From contig MGNS01000083.1 in the NCBI GenBank assembly GCA_001795165.1, forward strand, positions 1 to 34,087: 34,087 nt of DNA. Reading direction: 5' to 3'. This DNA comes from Chloroflexi bacterium RBG_16_57_11 (GTDB lineage: Bacteria; Chloroflexota; Anaerolineae; Anaerolineales; UBA4823). Position numbers and translations under genes: made by a program. The notes under the pieces were generated by a model. The model was not told the origin of the DNA. It worked only from the letters and a program-made list of their open reading frames with translations, and did not search any database. Positions 23,618 through 31,245 of this stretch are shown here, piece by piece; the first letter of the stretch is position 1; every line of letters starts with the position of its first letter.

Positions 23618-23767
23618 ATGCTGGATGACAAATACAATTACCTGAAGCTTTCCGAATCCATTGCCACTTCCGGGCAGCCGAGCGAGGCGCAATTCGCCGA
23701 AATCGCCCAGGCCGGCTACCAGCTTGTAATAAACCTGGCTGCGTTACCCGATGGGGGGAACGCTTAG
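23618..23767 (+). pseudogene. Truncated protein-tyrosine/dual-specificity phosphatase fragment
   Basis: A 49-codon frame from ATG 23618 to TAG 23767. The sequence NYLKLSESIATSGQPSEAQF, then AQAGYQLVINLAAL, matches the N-terminal part of small phosphatases of the beta-lactamase-hydrolase-like/DSP group. The remaining ~90 residues, including the catalytic Cys-x5-Arg loop, are missing. The frame ends at the 3' end of feoA and the two stop codons overlap, which suggests a deletion joined the two. A TATAAT at 23605-23610, 7 nt before ATG, is still intact. Confidence 0.6.
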
Positions 23768-24057
23768 TTCGTGGGGCGCGCAACGCGGATCTGGAAGGCC
23801 AGTTCTGGCTCCAGAGCGATCTCACAGTGCTCAACCTGTACCACGGTGACCGGCGCGTGTTGTAACACGCGCACAAAACGCCCTGGCACCAACCCATAAG
23901 CCTGTAAGTGCGCCCAACGCTCCGGGGGGAGATCCGGCGCAAACCCTAAAAGCTTCGCACCTTCACCGGGTAGGACATCCGCCAGGGTGTTTGGCAGACC
24001 GGAGCCGCGCCTGTGGCGTCTATGCCTGAGGTGATCCCTGTGCCCAAAACGCCACAT
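23764..24057 (-). CDS. feoA: FeoA-domain protein
   Basis: A 97-residue protein whose C-terminal ~75 residues form a FeoA/SH3-like domain: TLADVLPGEGAKLLGF, then LQAYGLVPGRFVRVLQHAP and EIALEPELAFQIRV. FeoA assists FeoB in ferrous iron uptake. The N-terminal 22 residues are rich in His and Arg (MWRFGHRDHLRHRRHRRGSG), which is unusual and could bind metal. It starts 4 nt after the zinc-ribbon gene ends and is the last gene of the fur-feoB-Zn ribbon-feoA operon. Confidence 0.85.
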   Translation of the reverse strand: MWRFGHRDHLRHRRHRRGSGLPNTLADVLPGEGAKLLGFAPDLPPERWAHLQAYGLVPGRFVRVLQHAPVTVVQVEHCEIALEPELAFQIRVARPTN

Positions 24058-24061
24058 ATAC

Positions 24062-24283
24062 TTAGTCCCTCTGAGACGGATCAGGAATGGATCTTTCTTT
24101 GCCGGGCAGTAACCAGCGTTTGGCCAGCCGCGCCAGCCTAGAGCGATCCGGGTTGACGATTTCGAAACCACAAGCCGGGCAGCATGCCAGCTGGCAGCCG
24201 CTCTGCAGCGGGCAGGAGCGACAGGCTGTATGAACCGCTGGATCAAAGCGATGCCCGCACATGGTGCATGTAATCATCGGCAT
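24062..24283 (-). CDS. Small Cys-rich zinc-ribbon protein of the feo operon
   Basis: A 73-residue protein starting at ATG 24283, with GGGGAG 7 nt upstream inside the end of feoB. It has nine Cys in CTMCGHRFDP, CRSCPLQSGC and CCPACGFEIVNP, arranged as two CxxC-type knuckles joined by a third Cys cluster. The C-terminal part is basic (SRLARLAKRW). No transmembrane segment is present, unlike the FeoB-associated Cys-rich membrane protein. It is not FeoC, which is a winged helix. Its place between feoB and feoA suggests an iron- or zinc-binding accessory factor for Feo. Confidence 0.75.
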   Translation of the reverse strand: MPMITCTMCGHRFDPAVHTACRSCPLQSGCQLACCPACGFEIVNPDRSRLARLAKRWLLPGKERSIPDPSQRD

Positions 24284-24285
24284 CC

Positions 24286-26304
24286 TTATACTCCCCATAC
24301 AAGCGCCAGCAGCAGCCGGTTGAGTATGCCACCCACCAAAAACGCCAGCGGAATGATCAGAACGACCATCCCCAGCGCTGTGCGGCTGCCGCGCTCCTTG
24401 GCAATCATCATGACACTGGCGATGCATGGGATGAACAGGGTCACGGTGACCATTGCTACCAGCACCTGCAGCTCGTTCAACTGCCCGTGGGAGGCCATTA
24501 CGAACAGACCGGTGGCGCCAAAATCCCGGCGCAGAAAGCCCATAACGAAGGCCGCGCTGGCTTCCGCTGGCAGACCCAGCCAGCCGGTCATTAAGGGCTC
24601 TCCGACGCTTACCAGCCAGGCCAGCAGCCCGCTTTTATCCAACAGGAACATCAGCCCGGCGCCGAGCAAGAATAGGGGCACCACTTCCTTGATGTACCAT
24701 TCCAGGCGGGCCAGAGTCTTAATCAACACATTGGAAGCTTGCGGCAAGCGGAGAGGCGGAAGCTCTACCACCAGCATGGTGCGCTCTCCGGGGGTCAGGC
24801 GAGCCGCCAGCCAGCCCACCGCCAGTAAGACGATGAAGATCACCCCGCCCCAGATCAGCGTGGCGCCGAACGAGATGCCCGCCAGCATGCCCATCACAAC
24901 CCCCAATTGCGCCGAGCAGGGCACCGCCAGCGCCAGCAGCAAGGTCACCAGCAAACGATCGCGCTTGCTTTCCAGGACGCGCGTGGTCAGCATCGCCATG
25001 GTGACGCAGCCCAAGCCGAGCACCATCGGTAGGACGGCCTTGCCGTTCAATCCCAGAGCCTTGAAAAGGCGGTTGCTCAGCGCCGCCAGGCGCGGCAGGT
25101 AGCCCGAGTCTTCCAGGACGCCGAAGGCCAGGAAAAACGTGGTCACAATGGGCAGGATCAGCGCCAGGGCATAGGTCAGGCCCATCGTCCACAGGCCGTA
25201 CGGGCCGACCAGCAGCTCCTCCAGCCACGGGATAGCGACGACCCCTTGGACCAGCCCGGTCACCCAGGGGTTGATCACCTGCCCGAAGAGCCCCTGTTCA
25301 AGCAGCCCGACCAGGATGCCCGCCCCGAAAACTCCGACAAACCAGTAGATGGCATATAAGATGATTGCCAGGAAACCCCATCCCCAGATGGGGTGCGTGG
25401 TCAAGGCGCTCAGGCGGGCGTTCCAGCCTCGCCCGCTCTCCCCGGCCGAAAGTAAGCTGGCATCCGCCAGCCGGTCGACCAGCTCCAGGCGGGCCTGCTG
25501 GATGTGCCTCGCCAGTGAGGTGGCGCTGCCCGCCTGGGCGGCATCACGCTGCGCTTGAAGTTGAGTATATTGAGCGGCGTCCAGGTGAAGGCGCAGCCAC
25601 TCGGCGACCACGGTGTCGCCGCTCAGCCACAACAGCCCCAGCGCTCGTGGTTGGATCGAGCCGAGTCTGTCAGAACTTGACCGCACATGCGCGTCGAATT
25701 CGGCCAGGGCGGCTTCGACTTCGGGGGGATACTGGATGTGGAAGCTGCATGGGCTGGCTGAGCGCACGGCCTCTGTCAGCTGATCAACACCCTGGCCGTG
25801 GATCGCGGTAGTGGGGATGACCGGAGCGCCGATCGCCGCGGAGATTCGTCCGTAGTCTAACGCCACGCCCCGGGCCAGGGCTTCGTCGGTCATGTTCAAA
25901 GCCAACACCAACGGCAGCCCCATCTCGGCCAATTGCAATGTGAGCAGCAGCGTGCGGCGCAGGTTCTTGGCGTCGCCAACCTGCAAGATGATCTGGATCG
26001 GCTCATTGAGCAGCAAGCGCGCCGTGACCTGCTCATCCTCCGAATAGGGCGGGAAGGCGATCACCCCTGGCGTGTCGATCAAGGTGAGCCCAGGCAGCCG
26101 AGGCGCCGAGCCACGCGCTACTTCGACCGTCGTACCGGGATAATTCGAAACGATCACGCGTTGCCCGGTGAGGCGCTGAAAGATGACCGACTTGCCGACG
26201 TTGGGATGCCCAACCAGTGCAATACTGCCTGCGGTAAAATTACCGCCGGCAATCTTGCCGCCGGCTACCAGAGCCTCAGAATTCGACGAGCCGTGACATT
26301 GCAT
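24286..26304 (-). CDS. feoB: Ferrous iron transporter FeoB
   Basis: A 672-residue GTP-dependent Fe(II) transporter in the cytoplasmic membrane. The N-terminal G domain has G1 GHPNVGKS (32-39), Thr in NYPGTTVEVARG, G3 DTPG (77-80), G4 NMTD (137-140) and G5 PTTAIHG. Gate and core segments follow: FLAFGVLEDSGYLPRLA, GLNGKAVLPMVLGLGCVTMA, TRVLESKRDRLLVTLLLALA and VPCSAQLGV. A 28-residue N-terminal extension (MQCHGSSNSE onward) precedes the G domain. The stop is 2 nt from the zinc-ribbon start. Iron-responsive control by the upstream Fur protein is expected. Confidence 0.97.
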   Translation of the reverse strand: MQCHGSSNSEALVAGGKIAGGNFTAGSIALVGHPNVGKSVIFQRLTGQRVIVSNYPGTTVEVARGSAPRLPGLTLIDTPGVIAFPPYSEDEQVTARLLLNEPIQIILQVGDAKNLRRTLLLTLQLAEMGLPLVLALNMTDEALARGVALDYGRISAAIGAPVIPTTAIHGQGVDQLTEAVRSASPCSFHIQYPPEVEAALAEFDAHVRSSSDRLGSIQPRALGLLWLSGDTVVAEWLRLHLDAAQYTQLQAQRDAAQAGSATSLARHIQQARLELVDRLADASLLSAGESGRGWNARLSALTTHPIWGWGFLAIILYAIYWFVGVFGAGILVGLLEQGLFGQVINPWVTGLVQGVVAIPWLEELLVGPYGLWTMGLTYALALILPIVTTFFLAFGVLEDSGYLPRLAALSNRLFKALGLNGKAVLPMVLGLGCVTMAMLTTRVLESKRDRLLVTLLLALAVPCSAQLGVVMGMLAGISFGATLIWGGVIFIVLLAVGWLAARLTPGERTMLVVELPPLRLPQASNVLIKTLARLEWYIKEVVPLFLLGAGLMFLLDKSGLLAWLVSVGEPLMTGWLGLPAEASAAFVMGFLRRDFGATGLFVMASHGQLNELQVLVAMVTVTLFIPCIASVMMIAKERGSRTALGMVVLIIPLAFLVGGILNRLLLALVWGV

Positions 26305-26329
26305 CAGGGTGATCGCCTCTATCCGGTCT

Positions 26330-26788
26330 TCAGGATGCTAACCGCAACTGGCGGCACTGCGGACAAAGCCCGTACAACATCATGGAGGCCGATTGGACCT
26401 GGCAACCGGATACCCCGGCAAACTGGGTCTTGATCACCTGGATCGACGGGTGATCGAACTCGATGACGTTTTTGCAGGTCGTGCACTGGAAGTGGTGGTG
26501 CTCGGCGGGCAGGACGAGGTCGAAGCGCTCCTGCCGCCGGCTTTCGTCAAAGCGGCGGGCGCTGATCAGGCCTTCCTGCTCCAGCCAGCGCAACGTGCGG
26601 TAGATTGTAGAGAGATTCACGCTGGGATCGCGCTGGTTGACCACGGCGAAGACTTCTTCGGCGGTGGGGTGGCAGCCCAGGCAGTCCAGCGCCTCCAGGA
26701 TCAGCCTGCGCTGGAAAGTCATCCGTCCACCTTGGGTATGCAGCCGCTGGATTGCGAGATCGATAAGAGTATCCATACAAAGATCCAT
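26330..26788 (-). CDS. fur: Fur-family metalloregulator
   Basis: A 152-residue Fur-family repressor. The winged helix spans about 10-85 (MTFQRRLILEALDCLGCHPT, then LSTIYRTLRWLEQEGLI). The dimerisation domain carries the regulatory metal site HHHFQCTTC and a structural zinc site CTTC plus CPQC near the C-terminus. ATG 26788 gives MDLCMDTL; ATG 26776 is an alternative, and neither has a strong ribosome-binding site. It lies 25 nt before feoB on the same strand, so it very probably controls this iron-uptake operon and itself through the palindrome at 26818-26840. Which metal it senses cannot be proven from sequence. Confidence 0.92.
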   Translation of the reverse strand: MDLCMDTLIDLAIQRLHTQGGRMTFQRRLILEALDCLGCHPTAEEVFAVVNQRDPSVNLSTIYRTLRWLEQEGLISARRFDESRRQERFDLVLPAEHHHFQCTTCKNVIEFDHPSIQVIKTQFAGVSGCQVQSASMMLYGLCPQCRQLRLAS

Positions 26789-26795
26789 GAACAGC

Positions 26796-26840
26796 TTATT
26801 GCAAAAAGGTCGCAGCTTTATTGCAAATGACTTGCAATAA
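26796..26840 (-). promoter_or_regulatory. Putative Fur operator: TTATTGCAA inverted repeat plus a third half-site
   Basis: TTATTGCAA (26818-26826) and TTGCAATAA (26832-26840) form a perfect 9-5-9 inverted repeat, 30 nt before the fur start. A third exact copy of TTATTGCAA is at 26796-26804, between the palindrome and the gene. The motif differs from the classical GATAATGATAATCATTATC Fur box. Confidence 0.65.
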
Positions 26841-26891
26841 TTGTAATGCGCTTATCCCCCGGACGTCAGTGACTAATGTCACTCTTTTGTC

Positions 26892-26928
26892 ATATAAAAA
26901 CCGCTTGGGATGATCCACAAGCGGTTTT
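26892..26928 (-). terminator. Terminator of the SnoaL-like gene
   Basis: On the minus strand AAAACCGCTTG and CAAGCGGTTTT (26928-26918 and 26907-26897) form an 11-bp stem followed by TATAT, giving a T-rich tail. It lies 72 nt past the stop of the SnoaL-like gene and insulates the fur operon. Confidence 0.8.
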
Positions 26929-26999
26929 GTCACGTCCGCCGATCGCGGTGTCCGCGGAATCGTCTATGAAACTATACTTTCATTTACCAGCGGATAAGC

Positions 27000-27452
27000 T
27001 CATTGCCCCGGAATGCCGACTGCTTTGAGAAACCCATCCACGCCGCTATGTGGCGTGATTGGGGTGACATTGCGTTCCGTGGTGATTTTTCCTTGGGACA
27101 CAGTGAATTCGTAATGATCGGGGGGAAAGATAACCATTCTGCCGCTGGCGGGGATAATTCCCATTCCCATTCCCAGGTTGGGCAAATCCAATGGCCCAGT
27201 ATGTCTTCCGCCGCCCTGAGCAGTCAGCATAACGACGCCACCCTCAGAGCGAATGTTGCTCAAGGCATGCCTTAGATCGGGCAAAGCAGTCTTGAGAAGA
27301 GTCAAAATCTCAAGGGCTTCATGCTTACCTACCCATCCCGAGGTGGTCCCAAATAATTTAAAATCATCAGACAGTAATTGACCGGCTTTCTCCAGATTAC
27401 CCGAGTCGACCGCGACGTAGAACGCCCGAACAACTTCCATATCGGTTTGCAT
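27000..27452 (-). CDS. SnoaL / NTF2-like protein
   Basis: A 150-residue protein starting at ATG 27452, with AGGAG 8 nt upstream on this strand; the longer frame to 27485 runs over that site. The sequence VVRAFYVAVDSGNLEKAGQL, then LLSDDFKLFGTTSGWVGKHE, is typical of the SnoaL/NTF2-like cone fold. The fold serves as an isomerase, cyclase or ligand-binding domain, and the substrate cannot be told. The Gly/Met-rich NLGMGMGIIP is a local oddity. It is transcribed alone with its own terminator. Confidence 0.75.
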   Translation of the reverse strand: MQTDMEVVRAFYVAVDSGNLEKAGQLLSDDFKLFGTTSGWVGKHEALEILTLLKTALPDLRHALSNIRSEGGVVMLTAQGGGRHTGPLDLPNLGMGMGIIPASGRMVIFPPDHYEFTVSQGKITTERNVTPITPHSGVDGFLKAVGIPGQ

Positions 27453-28018
27453 TGTATTTTCTCCTGACGGAAACGAGGTACGCATTTTAGAGAAACGTAC
27501 GGATGACTTGCACAGGATTGCAGATGGGTCTGTTGGTTCTCGGTTTGGTAAGCGGTGTTTCCTGCGAAAAATAAAAGCGAGCCATCCACATTATGAAGCA
27601 GACAGCCCGAGAGGGTATGCTGTATCAAAGGAGATGTATATCTTGACAATAGAATACTATACCACAAAAGATGGCTGTTAAGCACCTGGATTGATGGCCA
27701 TCGAGAGAATTACCCCTTGAATCTCGATTTATGCATACGAGATCTCAATCGGATCGTGAGTTGAGCCTAAGCGGATTTGTTCCGAACCGGTTGGATTCCC
27801 TGGCTACTTTTCCTAAAGACCTGGACCAAGTAGCCCAAGTACACAAATGGCGAGTGTAGATCGATATTAATTATCTCGCCTTGGCGGTTAACTATAATTC
27901 GCATAATGATCGTCTGCAAGAGTAAACCTATTGTTTCATCTCATCCAAACGAGGAGATGATGCAGCCACTTTCGTCAACAAGATCAATGCATTCGGTTGG
28001 ATCAGGTACAATACACCA
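27453..28018 (+). other. 566-bp intergenic region with few recognisable signals
   Basis: I see no gene here. A perfect TATAAT lies at 27893-27898 without a good -35 and could start a ~115-nt leader for the methyltransferase. A TTGACA at 27643-27648 has no matching -10 box. The frame of the methyltransferase is open back to a TAA at 27923 but has no ATG, GTG or TTG before 28019. Confidence 0.5.
28007..28012 (+). promoter_or_regulatory. -10-like box 6 nt before the methyltransferase start
   Basis: TACAAT is followed by 6 nt and ATG 28019. No convincing ribosome-binding site precedes that ATG, so a leaderless transcript is possible. The TATAAT at 27893 is an alternative promoter. Confidence 0.4.
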
Positions 28019-28942
28019 ATGCAGGAAAGCGATGAGTTCTGGGATTTTTATTGGGAAGTGCATCTTCAAGACATGGAGGATTTGGGGAAAAGAGAAGCCA
28101 TCCTGGCCATCTCAAAGTTGATCCGCCGCCTTGCAGTTAACCCGGATCAGAGGGTCCGTCTACTTGAATTAGGTTGCGGGGAAGGCCAGATTATCGGCGC
28201 GCTGGTGGAGGCGCACGCGCAGGTTCCATCGATCAACGCCTCGCATGGGGTAGATTATTCACGGAAGTCGATCGAGATTTGCCGACGCCTCTACCCGGGA
28301 ATGACCTTCACCGAAGGCGATTTCACACACCCAGATCAGATGGCAGGGCTTGGCCAATTCGAGATCGTGCTTCTGGTTAATGCCCTGCATGAGGTCTTTT
28401 CTACAGGCTATTCACGAGATCTTGGAGAGGTGGCGGTCGAACAATCCAAACAACGAGTGGAGCAAGCGTTGACCAGTGCAGTAGAACACCTGGCATCGGG
28501 AGGCTACCTGGTATTATTTGATGGATTGGAAAATTGCGGCGATATCCACGAAAGGATTTGCATTCGATTCCGTCACTGGCAAGCCCGCCGCCGCTTCGAA
28601 ACCTTTTCTCACGAGTACCGTCCTTTCCGCATAGCTTACCGGGAAACCGGTGATCCCTTCGTTGTGGAGCTATCTTACCGCGACTTTACGCGCTATATCA
28701 CCAAATCCATCTTCCTGGATAAACACCTGTGGCAAACCGAGCGCCTGGAAAGCTACCAGTACTTCAACGAAGACGAATTCAGACAGGTATTTGCCCGTCT
28801 GGGTCTGGTGATCGATGAATTGCGCACCCTGACTGTGAATTACGAGAAGTGGTACAGCGAAGTCGAAATCGAAACTGCAAGCATGGACTTCCCGGTAGAG
28901 CATATCCTGATCCTGGCTCGGAAGCCTGGACAACCGGAGTAG
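28019..28942 (+). CDS. Class I SAM-dependent methyltransferase
   Basis: A 307-residue protein. Motif I of the SAM-binding Rossmann fold is RLLELGCGEGQIIGAL; the acidic residue after strand 2 is in HGVDYSRKSIEIC; motif III/IV is FEIVLLVNALHEVFS. The C-terminal half (about 165-307) has a long insertion with many aromatic and charged residues, different from small-molecule methyltransferases I can name, so the substrate is unknown. It ends 3 nt before the histidine kinase gene. The three genes (methyltransferase, kinase, regulator) appear to form one operon. Confidence 0.85.
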   Translation: MQESDEFWDFYWEVHLQDMEDLGKREAILAISKLIRRLAVNPDQRVRLLELGCGEGQIIGALVEAHAQVPSINASHGVDYSRKSIEICRRLYPGMTFTEGDFTHPDQMAGLGQFEIVLLVNALHEVFSTGYSRDLGEVAVEQSKQRVEQALTSAVEHLASGGYLVLFDGLENCGDIHERICIRFRHWQARRRFETFSHEYRPFRIAYRETGDPFVVELSYRDFTRYITKSIFLDKHLWQTERLESYQYFNEDEFRQVFARLGLVIDELRTLTVNYEKWYSEVEIETASMDFPVEHILILARKPGQPE

Positions 28943-28945
28943 ATA

Positions 28946-30493
28946 ATGCAACCTTCTGAAGAGGAGAAGCTTTTTCAAAGCATCTTCGAAAACGCCAGTG
29001 ATGGGTTGATTGTCACCGATTTAGAGACTCAACTGGTGGTTGAAGCCAATCCTGCCGCCTGCGCCATGCACGGTTATACTTATTCGGAATTCATTGGCCT
29101 GCACCGGTCAGAGATCGTACATCCCGACAGTCAACCCATCTATATGGATTACCTTCTGGCAGTCCAGGCGCGCGGGAATCACGAAGCTCAGTTGATCCAC
29201 ATCCATCGAGACGGCACGCAGTTTGATGTCGAGCTGCGCGGCACATTGTTTACTTATCAAGATCGGCCCTGCCTGTTGAGTGTTGTCCGAGATATCAGCC
29301 GGCGCGTGCGGGCAGAGCGACAGCTTCAACATCGGGTGGAGGCGCGCGCCCGCGAACAGTCCACCTTGCTAGAAATCTCACAAACACTCGCTTCCGCTCT
29401 GGAGCTTCAACCCGGCCTGATCCTCGACCAACTCCGGGTGATCGTCGAATTTACCCATGCCGGGCTCTTTGTGCTGGAAGACCCGGTCCTGGTCGCTCTG
29501 GCGCTGCGCGGACCGTCCTGGCAGCAACAGGAGACGATCTTCAACATCCGGTTGGATCGCCCGGAGGATCGAGCGGCGCTATTCAACAATCACCAGCCGA
29601 CCCTCATTGCCGACGTTTGGAGTGAGGAACCGGCAGCCCGGTTAATTCGATTGTTCCTGGGCAACCAGGCAGCTGTGCTGTTGGAGGGGGTGCAGTCCTG
29701 GATGTGGGTACCTCTGGCCGGGAAAGGCCGGTTCATCGGGGTCGTGGGTGTGGCACATACCGAACGGGATTACTTTAGCGTCCATCACGCTGGCCTGGCG
29801 CTTACTGTCGCCAACCAGGCCGCGATCACACTGGTCAATGCCGAGCTGTATGAACAGGCCCAAACCCTCGCCGCACTTCAGGAACGCCAGCGTCTTGCGC
29901 GGAACTTGCACGATGCTGTCAACCAGTCGCTCTTCTCCGCTGGCCTGATCGCCGAAGTTCTGCCGCGCCTGTGGGAGAAGGACCCGGAGGAGGGGCGACG
30001 ATCCCTGGAAGATTTACGCCGGTTGACCCGCGGTGCGCAGGCCGATATGCGCCTGTTGTTGGCTGAGCTGGTGCCATCCACCCTGACGGATGCAAAACTG
30101 GGTGATCTGTTGCGCATGTTGGGGAACGCGCTGGCAGGCCGGATGAACATCCCGGTCAGTGTGATTGTGACGACGGAAGGGACCTTGCCCGCTGTAGTGC
30201 AGGAGGCGTTCTACCACCTTTGCCAGGAAGGGTTAAATAACATTGCCAAACATGCTGGAGCCAGCCGTGTGGACATACAGCTACAATATGAGACAGGTGC
30301 GGTTGAGTTACACATTCGAGATGATGGTCGTGGCTTTGACCCCAGGCTGGTGCTCCCCGGCCATTATGGGTTGAGCATGATGCGCGAGCGCGCCACGGCT
30401 GTGGGGGCGACATTCTCCATCACCAGTCAACCGGGACACGGCACCGAAATTGTCATTCGCTGGGTGGAGACCCAGGAACAGGAGGCCGGATAA
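28946..30493 (+). CDS. Soluble PAS-GAF sensor histidine kinase (NarL type)
   Basis: A 515-residue cytoplasmic kinase without membrane segments. A PAS domain covers about 5-125 (FENASDGLIVTDLETQLVVE, RDGTQFDVELRG, SVVRDISRR). A GAF domain follows (about 140-300), then HisKA_3 with H322 in RQRLARNLHDAVNQSLFSAG. The HATPase_c domain has EGLNNIAKHAGASRV, DDGRGFDPR and GLSMMRERATAVGA. Autophosphorylation at H322 would be passed to the next gene's product. The stop overlaps the regulator start by one base (TAATG). Confidence 0.92.
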   Translation: MQPSEEEKLFQSIFENASDGLIVTDLETQLVVEANPAACAMHGYTYSEFIGLHRSEIVHPDSQPIYMDYLLAVQARGNHEAQLIHIHRDGTQFDVELRGTLFTYQDRPCLLSVVRDISRRVRAERQLQHRVEARAREQSTLLEISQTLASALELQPGLILDQLRVIVEFTHAGLFVLEDPVLVALALRGPSWQQQETIFNIRLDRPEDRAALFNNHQPTLIADVWSEEPAARLIRLFLGNQAAVLLEGVQSWMWVPLAGKGRFIGVVGVAHTERDYFSVHHAGLALTVANQAAITLVNAELYEQAQTLAALQERQRLARNLHDAVNQSLFSAGLIAEVLPRLWEKDPEEGRRSLEDLRRLTRGAQADMRLLLAELVPSTLTDAKLGDLLRMLGNALAGRMNIPVSVIVTTEGTLPAVVQEAFYHLCQEGLNNIAKHAGASRVDIQLQYETGAVELHIRDDGRGFDPRLVLPGHYGLSMMRERATAVGATFSITSQPGHGTEIVIRWVETQEQEAG

Positions 30494-31137
30494 TGATGAG
30501 CTCTTCCCAACCAATTCGAGTGATGTTGGTCGATGACCATACGATGGTGCGCCGGGGATTGGCAACCTTCTTGAAGGTCTTTGACGACCTGGAACTGGCG
30601 GGCGAGGCTGCCAGCGGCGAAGCTGCCATTGATCTCTGTGGCCAGGTCCTGCCTGACGTCATTCTGATGGACCTGATGATGCCGGATATGGATGGGGCAA
30701 CCGCCACGCGCCTCATCCGGCAGAAATTCCCCAAGGTGCAGGTGGTTGCCCTGACAAGCTTCAAAGAGCAAGGGCTGGTTCAGAACGCCCTGCAGGCCGG
30801 GGCAATCGGCTATTTGCTCAAAGATGTGTCGGCGGATGAACTGGCCCGAGCCATCCGTGCGGCGCATTCCGGGCGCGCCACCCTGTCTCCCGAAGCTGCC
30901 CAGGCGCTGGTAAACGCCGCTAACCAGCCACCTGTGCCTGGCCAGGATTTAACCGAGCGCGAGCGTGCTGTGCTGGCTTTGATGGTTGAAGGATTAAATA
31001 ACACGCAGATCGCCGGCAGGCTGGTAGTCAGCCCGTCCACGATCAAAACGCATGTCAGCCATATCCTCTCCAAGCTCGGTGTCGCCAGCCGTACGGAAGC
31101 CGTGGCGCTGGCAATGCGTCACCAGCTCTTTACCTAA
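30493..31137 (+). CDS. NarL/FixJ-family response regulator
   Basis: A 214-residue response regulator. The receiver has the acidic pair in VMLVDDHTMVRRG, phospho-acceptor D60 in VILMDLMMPDMDG, the conserved Thr in VVALTSFKE and Lys in YLLKDVSADEL. The C-terminal LuxR-type helix-turn-helix is LTERERAVLALMVEG followed by NNTQIAGRLVVSPSTIKTHV. ATG 30493 has GGAGG 7 nt upstream; ATG 30496 is equally possible. It is the cognate partner of the PAS-GAF kinase. Its target genes are not evident here. Confidence 0.95.
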   Translation: MMSSSQPIRVMLVDDHTMVRRGLATFLKVFDDLELAGEAASGEAAIDLCGQVLPDVILMDLMMPDMDGATATRLIRQKFPKVQVVALTSFKEQGLVQNALQAGAIGYLLKDVSADELARAIRAAHSGRATLSPEAAQALVNAANQPPVPGQDLTERERAVLALMVEGLNNTQIAGRLVVSPSTIKTHVSHILSKLGVASRTEAVALAMRHQLFT

Positions 31138-31190
31138 GCGACCACTGCGTCTCGATCCACCCAGCTTGATCTCCCCCAAGTGGGGGAAAT

Positions 31191-31230
31191 AAACACCCCC
31201 CGGACGATGGATGCGTCCGGGGGGTGTTTG
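31191..31230 (+). terminator. Terminator of the methyltransferase-kinase-regulator operon
   Basis: AAACACCCCCCGGACG (31191-31206) and CGTCCGGGGGGTGTTT (31214-31229) form a perfect 16-bp stem with a 7-nt loop. The T-tract is part of the stem. A smaller hairpin (CCCCCA/TGGGGG) lies just before it. Confidence 0.75.
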
Positions 31231-31233
31231 CTA

Positions 31234-31239
31234 TACAAT
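31234..31239 (+). promoter_or_regulatory. -10 box 6 nt before the stand-alone receiver gene
   Basis: TACAAT within TATACAAT, then GATTCT, then ATG 31246. No ribosome-binding site fits, so a leaderless mRNA is likely. No convincing -35 is seen in the terminator stem upstream. Confidence 0.45.
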
Positions 31240-31245
31240 GATTCT

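Noticed and set aside
24230..25102. 290-codon open frame on the plus strand opposite feoB
   Set aside because: Low-complexity Ser/Arg/Pro composition typical of an antisense shadow, and FeoB motifs are intact on the other strand.
27643..27648. TTGACA as a promoter in the long intergenic region
   Set aside because: No -10-like hexamer lies 16-18 bp downstream.
27906..28121. 71-codon frame with GAGGAG just before ATG 27957
   Set aside because: It overlaps the methyltransferase in a different frame, and its product is Ser/Lys/Trp-rich without a recognisable fold. The ribosome-binding-site-like GAGGAG is probably chance, though a leader ORF cannot be excluded.
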